Shown here piece by piece: positions 33,593-42,123 of a stretch of 64,000 bases of DNA (positions within the stretch are counted from its first letter, which is position 1; each line of letters opens with the position of its first letter). Under the pieces are notes generated by a model. It was not told the DNA's origin and ran no database searches. It worked only from the letters and a program-made list of their open reading frames with translations. Both the position numbers and the translations under genes were made by a program. The DNA lies in NCBI GenBank assembly GCA_035718275.1, contig DASTHI010000003.1:62001-126000 (forward strand). The letters run 5' to 3'. The stretch comes from Pseudolabrys sp035718275 (GTDB lineage Bacteria; Pseudomonadota; Alphaproteobacteria; Rhizobiales; Xanthobacteraceae).

Positions 33593-35017
33593 TCAGAGCG
33601 GCTGCGATGGGTCGAAATATGTGCCCGGGATTCGAATCCCCAGATTGGCCAAATGCGAAAGGAATCGCGGCCGCACGCCGGTGGCCTGGAAGTATCCCTG
33701 CACCGTGCCGTCATTCGCAGTCCCAGTGCGCACGAATTTGAATATTTCCTGCATCTGAATGATGTCGCCTTCCAGCCCGGTGACTTCGGCAATAGAAGTG
33801 ACCTTGCGCTTGCCATCGGATTGACGCTGAAGCTGCACGATGAGCTGGATGGCATTTGCGATCTGGCTGCGGATGGAGGCGACGGTCATGGGCAGGCCGG
33901 CCATGCCGATCATCTGCTCGAGGCGTGAAATTGCATCGCGCGGCGTGTTCGCGTGGATCGTCGCCATGGATCCTTCGTGGCCGGTATTCATTGCCTGCAG
34001 CATGTCGAACGCCTCTTCGCCGCGGCACTCGCCGAGAATGATGCGGTCCGGGCGCATACGCAGCGCGTTCTTCACAAGTTCGCGCTGGCGTATTTCACCC
34101 TTGCCTTCGATATTCGGGGGGCGCGTCTCCATGCGACCCACATGCGGCTGCTGAAGTTGCAGTTCGGCGGCGTCTTCGATGGTCAGGAGACGCTCTTTTT
34201 CGGAGATGAACGCGGAAAGCGCATTCAGCATCGTGGTCTTGCCGGATCCGGTCCCGCCGGAAATGATGGTCGTGACCCTTGACTTCACCGCTGCCGCCAG
34301 GAGCTCCGCCATCGGCGGCCGGAGTGCGCCGACCTCCACCAGCTTGGTCAGATTGAACGGCTTTTTCGAAAACTTACGAATCGAGACCAACGGGCCATCG
34401 ACGCCGATCGGCCTCACGGCGACGTTCACGCGCGAGCCATCCTGCAAGCGGGCGTCGCAGAGCGGATGAGATTCGTCGACCCGGCGGCCTACTGCGGAAA
34501 CGATCTTATTGATGATGCGCAGGAGATGCTGTTCGTCCTTGAATCGCACCGACAAAGGCTCAAGCACGCCGGCGCGCTCCACGTACACGCATTCGTGCCC
34601 ATTGATGAGAATATCGTTGATCGTCGGGTCCTTCAGCAGTGGTTCGAGCGGACCCAGCCCTGTCATTTCATCAAGAATTTCAGTGACGAACTCGCTGAGC
34701 TCCTGAGTGTTGAGAGGCAGCCGCTCGACAAGCACGTATTGCGACACCAGCTGCTGAACGTGTCTGCGAATCTCCTCTTCCGGAAGCTTTTCCAGTGCCG
34801 AAAGGTTGATCTCCTCGATCAGGCGACGGTGCAGGCGCACCTTAGCGTCCAGAAGCTTGTCGCTGTGCAGCGGGCTCTCGGCTGGCTGAACCGGCGCTTG
34901 TTCCGCCGGCGTTTCAGGAAATGGAGTCCATTGCGACGTGTCCAGAGCAGCGGCCGCCTGCTCGGCCGGCAGAGGCTCCGGCGTCAGTGCACGGCGTGCT
35001 GAAAAACGACCGATCAT
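33593..35017 (-). CDS. tadA: Flp pilus assembly/secretion ATPase TadA (CpaF)
   Basis: 474 residues from the ATG at 35017, which directly follows the cpaE stop (1 base between). The frame continues upstream but is antisense-like there. The disordered Pro/Ala-rich N-terminus (1-50) is followed by the N-terminal domain (PTINDILINGHECVYVER) and the RecA-like core with Walker A GGTGSGKT (254-261), the Asp box (LLTIEDAAELQLQQPHV), a Walker B-like region (RPDRIILGECRGEEAFDML) and a His box (TGHEGSMATIHANTPRDA). As a type II/IV-family hexamer it powers pilin polymerisation at the cytoplasmic face. Confidence 0.97.
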   Translation of the reverse strand: MIGRFSARRALTPEPLPAEQAAAALDTSQWTPFPETPAEQAPVQPAESPLHSDKLLDAKVRLHRRLIEEINLSALEKLPEEEIRRHVQQLVSQYVLVERLPLNTQELSEFVTEILDEMTGLGPLEPLLKDPTINDILINGHECVYVERAGVLEPLSVRFKDEQHLLRIINKIVSAVGRRVDESHPLCDARLQDGSRVNVAVRPIGVDGPLVSIRKFSKKPFNLTKLVEVGALRPPMAELLAAAVKSRVTTIISGGTGSGKTTMLNALSAFISEKERLLTIEDAAELQLQQPHVGRMETRPPNIEGKGEIRQRELVKNALRMRPDRIILGECRGEEAFDMLQAMNTGHEGSMATIHANTPRDAISRLEQMIGMAGLPMTVASIRSQIANAIQLIVQLQRQSDGKRKVTSIAEVTGLEGDIIQMQEIFKFVRTGTANDGTVQGYFQATGVRPRFLSHLANLGIRIPGTYFDPSQPL

Positions 35018-35018
35018 A

Positions 35019-36248
35019 TCAGCCTGCCATCGCGAGCTTGAGTTTCTGGAGCAGCCGTACGGGGTGGCCCTCGCTGATTCTTGCATGATCGGTATCGAGA
35101 ACCAGCTTCTTGAGTTCCGTCGTGATCTTGTTTCCGGGCTTGACCTCATCAAGCGGAACGCCGCGGTCGATCGCTTCGCGAACAAGAGCGTAGTCATTGG
35201 GGATAGCGCTCAGGAAAGTGTCACCCAGCGTCTGCGCGAGATCGCTTCGGCGCAATCCGGAATCAAACATACGCTGGCTAAAACGGTTGACGATCACTTG
35301 GGGATTCGGACCCTCTCCCAATCTTTCCTTGATTGCAGCGACCAGCTGCTTTGCATGGCGCAGGCCCGGCACTGTCGTCTCGCTGACGATAAACAGCTTG
35401 TTTGAGCCGAGCAGAACGCTGTCGGTCCAGGAAAACCAGGTGCGCGGCATGTCGAAGACGACATACTCGAAATTGCTCGACACCAGATCGAGCAGCCGCG
35501 TGACGACATCCGGATCAAATGAGCGCATTTCCGCCGGCCTGTTTGGAGCTGCGACGACGGCAAGCCCGGACGCGTGATACGACAGCATCACTTCCAGCAA
35601 TTGCCGGTCGAGGCGGTCGGGGCGTGGCTCGATCTCGGCGAGGTTGAGACGCGGTTCGAGATCGAGATAGTCGGCGACTGCCCCGTGCTGAAAATCGAGG
35701 TCGACGAGGCAGGTGGACGGTTTGGAACGCGGACCTCCGCTGTTGAGTAGAATCATTGCACTCTGGACGGCCAGCGTGGTTACACCGGCACCACCGACCG
35801 CCGGCAGGAACGTGTAGATCTTCGCTTCAGTCGGTTCGACGCCGCCGCCCGGTCCTTTGGCGACGCGGGCACATGCTCGCACGAGATCGATGGGCTCGAC
35901 CGGCTTCACAAGGAAATCAGCCACACGCATCTGCAGCAGCGTTCGCGCAACATTTTCGTCAAATGTTTGCGTCACCGCGATCACAGGGGGCCAGGTTCCC
36001 ACTCTGGACATGAGGCGCGCCAGCGCCGCCATTTCTTCCGCACGGCTGGCGTCCAGATCGATCACTGCAACCGAGGCGTCCGTGACCTCCAGGGTTTCGC
36101 TGTGACCTACGAGATCGCCTGAAACCATCGCCAAGTCGATTGCCGAGGAGGCACCGAATGTCATTCGCGCAGAGCGATCGAATTCCGCGTCGGCGGTGAG
36201 AATCACTACGCGGGTGCGATTTGTGCCGGAAGTTCGACCGATACGCAT
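35019..36248 (-). CDS. cpaE: pilus localisation ATPase-like protein CpaE/TadZ
   Basis: 409 residues. An N-terminal receiver-like domain (about 12-128, with AVIDLDAS and FLVKPVEP) is followed by a ParA/MinD-like domain. The P-loop reads AVGGAGVTT (150-158): both the signature Lys and the phosphate-binding Lys of ParA proteins are missing, which is usual for TadZ/CpaE proteins but stronger than in many. LVDLDFQHGAVADYLDL and VVFDMPRT follow. TadZ marks the pole or site where the Tad machine assembles. It starts 19 bases after the CpaD-like stop. Confidence 0.93.
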   Translation of the reverse strand: MRIGRTSGTNRTRVVILTADAEFDRSARMTFGASSAIDLAMVSGDLVGHSETLEVTDASVAVIDLDASRAEEMAALARLMSRVGTWPPVIAVTQTFDENVARTLLQMRVADFLVKPVEPIDLVRACARVAKGPGGGVEPTEAKIYTFLPAVGGAGVTTLAVQSAMILLNSGGPRSKPSTCLVDLDFQHGAVADYLDLEPRLNLAEIEPRPDRLDRQLLEVMLSYHASGLAVVAAPNRPAEMRSFDPDVVTRLLDLVSSNFEYVVFDMPRTWFSWTDSVLLGSNKLFIVSETTVPGLRHAKQLVAAIKERLGEGPNPQVIVNRFSQRMFDSGLRRSDLAQTLGDTFLSAIPNDYALVREAIDRGVPLDEVKPGNKITTELKKLVLDTDHARISEGHPVRLLQKLKLAMAG

Positions 36249-36267
36249 TGCGCCATCCGACTTCTGA

Positions 36268-36627
36268 TCACTTCACCGGCGCTGCCGGCTGGGTCACCGA
36301 AGGCCCCACAGGAGCGCCGTTGTTCTGACCGCCTCCGCCTCCCGGATCGCCATATGTGCCCGATGTGTCGATGCCTTTGGGAGCGATCACGCGATTGGTC
36401 CGATAGCGTTCGAAGGCGCTTTGCATTCTGGCGCCGTTGAACGCGATGTTGCGGTTGGCGCTCTCCCGCGGCCAGGGATCGACCATGTGCGTCACCACAT
36501 TGGTCGCAACCGCATTGCCACCTGAAACGGCAATCGTATCCCTCCGATCGAAATACTCCGAACAGCCCGCCGAGGTGAGCACGATTGCAAGTGCGAATCC
36601 GCGAATTCCCTTATTGAATGACCGCAT
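36268..36627 (-). CDS. short CpaD-like lipoprotein of the tad locus
   Basis: 119 residues from the ATG at 36627. It overlaps the 3' end of cpaC by 17 bases in another frame. The signal peptide ends TSAGC with Cys22 as the likely lipidation site. The mature part has DTIAVSGGNAVATNVVTHMVDPWP and a run of charged residues, then YRTNRVIAPKG and a Gly/Asn/Pro-rich tail (GDPGGGGGQNNGAPVGP). True CpaD proteins are about 200 residues, so this is either a reduced CpaD or an unrelated lipoprotein in its slot. Between cpaC and cpaE is the conserved position of cpaD, so a role at the outer-membrane secretin is likely. Confidence 0.75.
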   Translation of the reverse strand: MRSFNKGIRGFALAIVLTSAGCSEYFDRRDTIAVSGGNAVATNVVTHMVDPWPRESANRNIAFNGARMQSAFERYRTNRVIAPKGIDTSGTYGDPGGGGGQNNGAPVGPSVTQPAAPVK

Positions 36628-38158
36628 CGGATTCCCCCTTCGGCAGATCGAGCATATGACCGGTGAATGGCCGGTCGCCGGCAATGGCGATGCGAGCCGT
36701 GACAGGCGTAAGTGCGCGGGCCTCTTCGCGACTGACCTCGGTCTTGCCGAGCAGAAAGAAATCGACGTCGTTCGGCGGCAGCGTGTCATCCGCGGGCGTC
36801 CTGATCTCGTCGCCAGGCCGTGCAGGACGCACGATGTGCGGCGTCACGATGATCGCAAGATCCGTCTCATTCTGCTGATACGACTTGCTCGAGAAAAGCG
36901 CGCCGAGGACGGGAATGCTGCCAAGCCACGGCAGCTGTTCGAGCTGATTTCGGTTGTCGCTCTGCAGAAGTCCGCCGATGACGAAGCTCTGCCCGTCACG
37001 GAGCTCGACGGTTGTGGAGGCGCGCCTGACGATCAGCGCGGGAACAGAAACCCCGCTGCTCACTGCAATCTTGTGCGTCGTGTCGATCTGGCTGACTTCG
37101 GGCTCGATCTTCATGTTGATCAAGCCGCGTCCAAGCACTGTCGGCGTGAATGCCAAGCCGACGCCATATTTCTTGTAGTCGACTGTGACCTGACCGAGAG
37201 AGCCGGAGACCGGAATCGGATATTCACCGCCGGCGAGAAAACTTGCCGTATCGCCTGAGAGGGCGACGAGGTTCGGCTCCGCCAGGCTCCGCGCGATGCC
37301 CTTCTCTTCCAAGGCATTGATTAGAACATCAGTCGACACCCCACTCGCGACGATGCGGCCCACCAGGAAGCCAAAAGGCGAAGCCCCGGAAATAAGCCCG
37401 GCCGCCGTTTCACCCGCGATCGTCGAGGCCGTCAGCGGCAGATTATTAGCATTCACCCGATCCCCGATGTTCGTGATGCTTCTGTTTCCGAAGCGGTTCC
37501 ACTGAACGCCGAGCTCCCGACCGGCCGTGCGGGAAATTTCGACGAAGCGCACTTCGAGCAGCACTTGCTGCGGCGACATCACTGAGACCGAATTGATGAT
37601 CTCCGGCCCGAACTGGCGTGCAATGGTGACCGCCTTGTCAAGTGTGGCCGCATCCACGACTTCTCCCGAAAGCATGATACGTCCATTGACGGTCGATGCC
37701 TTGATCTGGGAACCTGGGAAACGGCGCCGCAGCTCATTGCTCAGTCGCGTAATGTCGTAGGAGACTTCGACGTCGAAAATGCCGACCAGCTTCTTGCCTT
37801 CGGCATAAACCGAGACTCGGGTGGTGCCGATCTTCTTCCCAAGGATCGAGAGCGCGTGATCGGTGAGCGGGTTTACGTCTGCAACTTCTGGATCTCCGAC
37901 GACAAGGTCGACGAAGCTTGTATCCGTGCGAACGTCTTCCGATTTTCCGATGGGCACCGTCACCATCACTGTGCGGTTGTTCCCGCTGATCTGGATGGTT
38001 TTGCCCTGTGCGTAGGCTTCTCCGATGACGCCAATAATCGAAATCATCAGCGCGATCCCGAATGCGATGAGCAGGTCGCGCAGCCACCCGGTACCTTTGC
38101 TGACCCTGTCCCTGGTCGACCAACGAAAACCGACGCTAAACTCGTTGTACTCGTTCAC
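36611..38158 (-). CDS. cpaC: Flp pilus secretin CpaC (RcpA)
   Basis: 515 residues from a GTG at 38158 with GGGGAG 6 bases before it. A signal/anchor helix (about 27-50) is followed by an N-terminal pilus-secretin domain (KSEDVRTDTSFVDLVVGDPEVADV, KIGTTRVSVYAEG), a BON-like domain (about 130-190, GRIMLSGEVVDAATLDKAVTIA) and the secretin core. The core includes LEVRFVEISRTAGRELGVQWNR, LAEPNLVALSGDTASFLAGGEYPIP, VGLAFTPTVLGRGLINMKIEPEVSQID and LRDGQSFVIGGLLQSDN. It forms the outer-membrane ring for Flp pili or secreted protein. It starts 38 bases after cpaB. Confidence 0.97.
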   Translation of the reverse strand: MNEYNEFSVGFRWSTRDRVSKGTGWLRDLLIAFGIALMISIIGVIGEAYAQGKTIQISGNNRTVMVTVPIGKSEDVRTDTSFVDLVVGDPEVADVNPLTDHALSILGKKIGTTRVSVYAEGKKLVGIFDVEVSYDITRLSNELRRRFPGSQIKASTVNGRIMLSGEVVDAATLDKAVTIARQFGPEIINSVSVMSPQQVLLEVRFVEISRTAGRELGVQWNRFGNRSITNIGDRVNANNLPLTASTIAGETAAGLISGASPFGFLVGRIVASGVSTDVLINALEEKGIARSLAEPNLVALSGDTASFLAGGEYPIPVSGSLGQVTVDYKKYGVGLAFTPTVLGRGLINMKIEPEVSQIDTTHKIAVSSGVSVPALIVRRASTTVELRDGQSFVIGGLLQSDNRNQLEQLPWLGSIPVLGALFSSKSYQQNETDLAIIVTPHIVRPARPGDEIRTPADDTLPPNDVDFFLLGKTEVSREEARALTPVTARIAIAGDRPFTGHMLDLPKGESDAVIQ

Positions 38159-38196
38159 GACACACTCCCCACCCCTTGGTGATTCGAAGCCCGGCG

Positions 38197-39093
38197 CTAC
38201 CAGGCCATTTGCCTCCGGTCCGCCGCAACCGAGGCCCCATTACGCCCCTCGGTCGGGACGGTGTATTCCTGTTTCGCTGACGCGCGAGTGACGACGACCG
38301 TCGCGGTCGCAGCCTTGTCCGTGCTAACCGTTTCGCTAGTCCCCAAATCCTGAAGCGTGACTTTGCGGGTCCTCACCTCGGCGGTCTCGCCTGCCTTGCG
38401 GAGCAAAAGGGAGAGGCTTCCGACCGAAGACGCGAGCCAAAGCTTTTGTGCATCAACGGTGTCCACCTCGAGCGTGACGGACTTCGCAACCGTTGCCTTT
38501 GCGGCGCGCTCATCGGCGGTCTGGTCGACGGCAAGAACGCGCGTATTTTGCAACACGACCTGTGTGGTTGCAGAACCCTTGTCAATCTGGCGCGTGAGCA
38601 CGACATCGACGTGATCGCCGGGCAAAACGAATCCGCCCACGCCTTCGACGTCATTGACGCGAATGGTCACAGCCTTCATGCCCGGACGAACAAGCGCGGA
38701 GAGCGTCGCACGCTGGCCGGCACCGGTGATTTTGAGAGCAAGCACGGGCTCATTGGGTTCGATTGCGGCGAGCACGACCCGGCGTCCCTCAGAGAGAACG
38801 TCCTTGATCTTGCCGAAGGCTCCTGCCGGAAGGGCCTCAGAGGGCCACGCCACCTCCTGCAGCATCGACGCATTGAGTTCGGTGCCAAAGCGCAGCGGCT
38901 GTTTGGCGACGACGATCGTCTGCGCGGCAACGTGTGTTTTGTTCGTCTCGACACTTTTCGCCCGCATGTTGGCCTGGTTGTTGAGCCAGACCTGCGCGAT
39001 GAATACCGCGAGCAGTCCGAAAACCACGGCGAACCCGATCATGACGATTGTGCTTGCACGCACGGCGGCAAAACCTCTTTGACGTGACCGCAT
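38197..39093 (-). CDS. cpaB: Flp pilus assembly protein CpaB (RcpC)
   Basis: 298 residues. One N-terminal helix (about 13-36, IVMIGFAVVFGLLAVFIAQVWL) is followed by a SAF/beta-clip domain: TIVVAKQPLRFGTELNASML and EVAWPSEALPAGAFG. The RcpC-type region has VRPGMKAVTIRVNDVEGVGGFVLPGDHVDVVLTR and NTRVLAVDQTADE. CpaB links the secretin to the peptidoglycan and inner membrane. It is the first gene of the operon as seen here. The pilin gene and the prepilin peptidase gene cpaA, which usually precede it, are absent. Confidence 0.95.
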   Translation of the reverse strand: MRSRQRGFAAVRASTIVMIGFAVVFGLLAVFIAQVWLNNQANMRAKSVETNKTHVAAQTIVVAKQPLRFGTELNASMLQEVAWPSEALPAGAFGKIKDVLSEGRRVVLAAIEPNEPVLALKITGAGQRATLSALVRPGMKAVTIRVNDVEGVGGFVLPGDHVDVVLTRQIDKGSATTQVVLQNTRVLAVDQTADERAAKATVAKSVTLEVDTVDAQKLWLASSVGSLSLLLRKAGETAEVRTRKVTLQDLGTSETVSTDKAATATVVVTRASAKQEYTVPTEGRNGASVAADRRQMAW

Positions 39094-39499
39094 TCGTTCG
39101 CGGTTCGAGGCGCCGACACTAGGGTCCGAGGCAGTATCGAATTACTAAAATGAGTGCTGCAATTGTGCCTATGCTGAAGAGCCCATGAATTCCTAGCGTT
39201 TAAATGTGGTGACCGAAATCACATCAACTTTGCAGTAACGTTGCGTCGTGTTAACAATACTCGATAGTATACTGGACATTGCGGCAAGAAGCCGTTCAGG
39301 CTGACTGTTCGGTTCCGGTGGGCAGCAATGCGGGCGAAGCCCGTTGCCCGCAGACATGTCCAAGGAGCCGCCTCTGGCGCAGATGATGGGTTTTTGGATA
39401 ATGCGAACGGCGTTGCCCGCAGCATGGCCTTACGGCAACATGCCCGTCCGATAAGAGGACCGGCACCTTTAGGCGCAAGAGCTTTGGAGATTTGACGAA
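39094..39499. other. 406-base intergenic region between cpaB and the CMD-family gene
   Basis: A divergent promoter region. Bases 39130-39290 are AT-rich against the local background, and include AACAATACTCGATAGTATACTGG near 39250-39272 with a short palindrome (ATAGTATACT). No Flp pilin frame (hydrophobic stretch with a Glu at +5) is present on either strand. Two near-identical stretches, CGTTGCCCGCAG(A)CATG, occur at 39342-39358 and 39411-39426. A 32-codon plus-strand frame (39356-39454) lacks a ribosome-binding site and is not annotated. Confidence 0.4.
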
Positions 39500-40159
39500 A
39501 TGACGAAACCCCGCATTAGCTATGTTGATCCTGCAACGATCGATGACCCCGCCATGCTCGCCGAATTCGAGCGCTGCGCACGCGAGGGGACCCCACGTCC
39601 GGAAAGCCAGGCTATACGGGCGCACGTGCCGGCTGCGTTCTGGTCTTTCGCCAATACCTGGCGTGACGTGTTCAAGAACGGTGTCGCGGATCACAAGATC
39701 AAGGAGCTCTGCCGAATCTACGTTTCGCGATCGGTTCTTTGCGAGTTCTGCGGCAACCAGCGTTCGATCAAGGCTGCAAAAGCAGGTCTCAAGGAAGATG
39801 ATTACTCCGACCTGATCAATTTCGAAAGTTCAACGCGCTATGATGAACGCCAGAAGGCGGCGCTTGCTTACGCCGAAGCGATCACTTGGGATCTTCCGGC
39901 GAGCGATGAACTTTGGAGTCGCCTGCATAAGCATTTCAGCGAGCCCGAACTGGTGGAAATAGGATATTTCATTGCAATCACGATGGGCCAGCAGCGTTGG
40001 TTGCGGACGCTCAATATCGAGCACCACCAGATCATGGCCGGAACGGATGCTTCTATGGCGCCGGGGTTCGAGGACTTGGAGACTCTAAAGCGGTCGAAGC
40101 AGGCTGAGGATTATTGGGCCAAGGTCAACGCGAAGCCCGCCAGTGAGGCTGCCGAGTGA
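39500..40159 (+). CDS. carboxymuconolactone-decarboxylase (CMD/AhpD-like) family protein
   Basis: 219 residues. The CMD core runs from about 40 to 165: VPAAFWSFANTWRDVFKNGVADHKIKELCRIYVSRSVLCEFC, and later YDERQKAALAYAEAIT. Cys81 and Cys84 form the CxxC seen in AhpD-like members, but the following His of the AhpD proton relay is Arg88 here, so the peroxidase relay is probably not complete. Members include gamma-carboxymuconolactone decarboxylase and many alkylhydroperoxidase-like proteins of unknown substrate. Its stop overlaps the GTG of the ABC ATPase by 4 bases (GTGA), so it is coupled to the importer genes. Confidence 0.85.
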   Translation: MTKPRISYVDPATIDDPAMLAEFERCAREGTPRPESQAIRAHVPAAFWSFANTWRDVFKNGVADHKIKELCRIYVSRSVLCEFCGNQRSIKAAKAGLKEDDYSDLINFESSTRYDERQKAALAYAEAITWDLPASDELWSRLHKHFSEPELVEIGYFIAITMGQQRWLRTLNIEHHQIMAGTDASMAPGFEDLETLKRSKQAEDYWAKVNAKPASEAAE

Positions 40160-40995
40160 CGAGTCTGTCCGCCGCAACCTCTGCGATCCAACCGTCACTT
40201 TCACCGCAGCCCGCCAACCAGCCGCGGATTCGCGTCCGCGGCCTTGGCAAGCATTACGGCGCGCTTGAGGTGTTTCGCAACATCGACTTCGATGTAGGCG
40301 AGCGTGAAATCGTCGCTATCGTCGGTCCTTCAGGCTGTGGCAAGACAACCCTCCTGCGCTGCATCGATGGCCTGCTGCCTCACGACGCGGGAGAGATCTG
40401 GGTTGGAAACGAGCGGGTGACACAGCCGATTCCCGGCGTGGCCATGGTCTTCCAGCATTTCGGTCTGTTCCCCTGGAAGACGGTGTTCGAAAACGTCGCC
40501 TACGGGCTGAGGATGGCGGGCGCGCCGAAGGCGCAGATTGACAGCAAGGTCCCTGAATTCATCAGGCTTGTTGGATTGACCGGCTTTGAGAACGCGTTTC
40601 CATATCAGATGTCCGGCGGCATGCAGCAACGCTGCGGCCTGGCGCGCGCTCTCGCGGTGGAACCCAACGTGCTTCTGATGGATGAACCGTTTGCGGCGGT
40701 CGATGCACAGACCCGCGAAATCCTGCAGTTCGAGCTGCTGCGCATCTGGGAACAGCGCCCCACTGCAATGGTCTTCGTCACTCATTCCATCGAGGAGGCC
40801 GTCCTGCTGGGTCATCGTGTGATCGTGCTCAAGGGACGCCCCTCGAGCATTCACGAGACCATCACGATCGACCTCCCTAATCCGCGCACCCGAGACACGC
40901 TTCGCGAGCCTCGGTTTGCCGAATTGCGCGAGCGCGTATGGAATACGTTGATGCGCGAGGCGCGCGAGGCTGAATTCCAGCTTGAGCGCTCATAA
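40156..40995 (+). CDS. ABC transporter ATP-binding protein (nitrate/sulfonate/taurine type), importer 1
   Basis: 279 residues from a GTG that overlaps the CMD-family stop. Walker A GPSGCGKTT lies at about residue 57, the Q-loop in MVFQHFGLFPWKTV, the signature MSGGMQQRCGLARAL, and Walker B LLMDEPFAAVD with the switch THSIEEA. The FQHFGLFPW region and the H-loop spacing match the SsuB/TauB/NrtD group. It energises the permease pair encoded downstream. The short Pro/Ser-rich N-terminus (1-25) is not family-conserved. Confidence 0.95.
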   Translation: MTSLSAATSAIQPSLSPQPANQPRIRVRGLGKHYGALEVFRNIDFDVGEREIVAIVGPSGCGKTTLLRCIDGLLPHDAGEIWVGNERVTQPIPGVAMVFQHFGLFPWKTVFENVAYGLRMAGAPKAQIDSKVPEFIRLVGLTGFENAFPYQMSGGMQQRCGLARALAVEPNVLLMDEPFAAVDAQTREILQFELLRIWEQRPTAMVFVTHSIEEAVLLGHRVIVLKGRPSSIHETITIDLPNPRTRDTLREPRFAELRERVWNTLMREAREAEFQLERS

Positions 40996-41019
40996 AAGGT
41001 GAATTGCAGGGAGGAATCC

Positions 41020-42027
41020 ATGATCCGTAGAACAAGCGCATTCTTGGCGGTCGGCATTTTGCTGACTGGAATTTTCGCTGGAATCGGACCTGCTGCTGCG
41101 CAGGGAAAAAAGCTCGTGATCGCCTTGCCGGGGATTCCGCCGATTTTCTCCGTAACGATAGCCTATGTGGCGGACAAGCATGGTTTTTTCAAAAAACATG
41201 GGGCGAATGTCGAAATCCGGCCGTTTGATAACGGGACTGCAGCGGCTCGCGCGGTGGTCGCAGGCGATATCGACATGGCCTGGTCGCCGACGCCGCCTGT
41301 GATCAACCAGATTTCAAACGCGAATGTGCCTCTGGTCGCACTCTATGGAATGCCCAATCCGGATTGGGTGATCGCCGCGGGAGAGACTGGCAAGGCCTGC
41401 AAGGACATGGCGGGCCAGGACGTCGGGGTGGATTCGATCAATGGGGCGCGGTCGGTCGCGCTGCGCTCGATGCTGACCTCCGGCTGTCCGGGCGTGAAAA
41501 TCGAGGACGTGAAACAAGTGGCGCTCGGCTCGCAATCCGGCGCAGCGCTGATCGCCGGCCGTCTGCATTATGCCGTGCTGCATCTCGATGACCTAGCCGA
41601 GATCCAGCATCAGGGAAAGCCGCTCAATATCCTTCTCGCCATGAAGAACACGAATCCAACCAGCCACTACCTGATGCTGGTTGCGCGCAAGGACAACCTG
41701 AAAGCCAATCGCGAGGCATTCGTGCGCGCTGTCGCGGGGATGATCGAAGCGGCGCATTTCATGGCCGATCCGAAGAACGCGGATGCGGTGGCAGAGGTCG
41801 CCACCAACACAGGGCACAGTAAAGAAGTAAACAAGGCTGCACTGAAATCATTCCTGGACATCGAATTCTGGGCGCAGAAAGACGATGGCCTGCCGCGCAA
41901 CAAGCTGGAGGCGACGGCAAAGCTGATGAAGAAGATCGGCGCCATCAAGCCGGACAAGGAGCCGGTAACGTATGAGGACCTTGTCGACACCAGCGTCTGG
42001 AAAGATGCAAACGCAATGGTGAAATGA
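41020..42027 (+). CDS. ABC transporter substrate-binding protein (NMT1/SsuA-like), importer 1
   Basis: 335 residues from the ATG at 41020 with GGGAGGA 5 bases upstream. The signal peptide ends AAAQ (about 28). The mature protein has the NMT1/nitrate-sulfonate-taurine fold: GIPPIFSVTIAYVADKHGFFKKHG, and VVAGDIDMAWSPTPPVINQ. Cys133 and Cys157 (GKACKDMAG and LTSGCPGV) may form a disulfide in the domain hinge region. The ligand cannot be predicted, because the family binds pyrimidines, sulfonates, riboflavin precursors and aromatic acids. It is the third gene of the CMD-ATPase-SBP-permease-permease-hydrolase unit. Confidence 0.92.
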   Translation: MIRRTSAFLAVGILLTGIFAGIGPAAAQGKKLVIALPGIPPIFSVTIAYVADKHGFFKKHGANVEIRPFDNGTAAARAVVAGDIDMAWSPTPPVINQISNANVPLVALYGMPNPDWVIAAGETGKACKDMAGQDVGVDSINGARSVALRSMLTSGCPGVKIEDVKQVALGSQSGAALIAGRLHYAVLHLDDLAEIQHQGKPLNILLAMKNTNPTSHYLMLVARKDNLKANREAFVRAVAGMIEAAHFMADPKNADAVAEVATNTGHSKEVNKAALKSFLDIEFWAQKDDGLPRNKLEATAKLMKKIGAIKPDKEPVTYEDLVDTSVWKDANAMVK

Positions 42028-42123
42028 AGAACGTGCGGTGACGCTCCAGCCCATCGCCGGCTACCGATATCCCGGAGGCCGGCGCATGCATCGCGGATCA
42101 CTCAACGAGACGTATGCGCCGGT

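Noticed and set aside
39356..39454. A 32-codon plus-strand frame upstream of the CMD-family gene
   Set aside because: It has no ribosome-binding site and no hydrophobic or conserved pattern.
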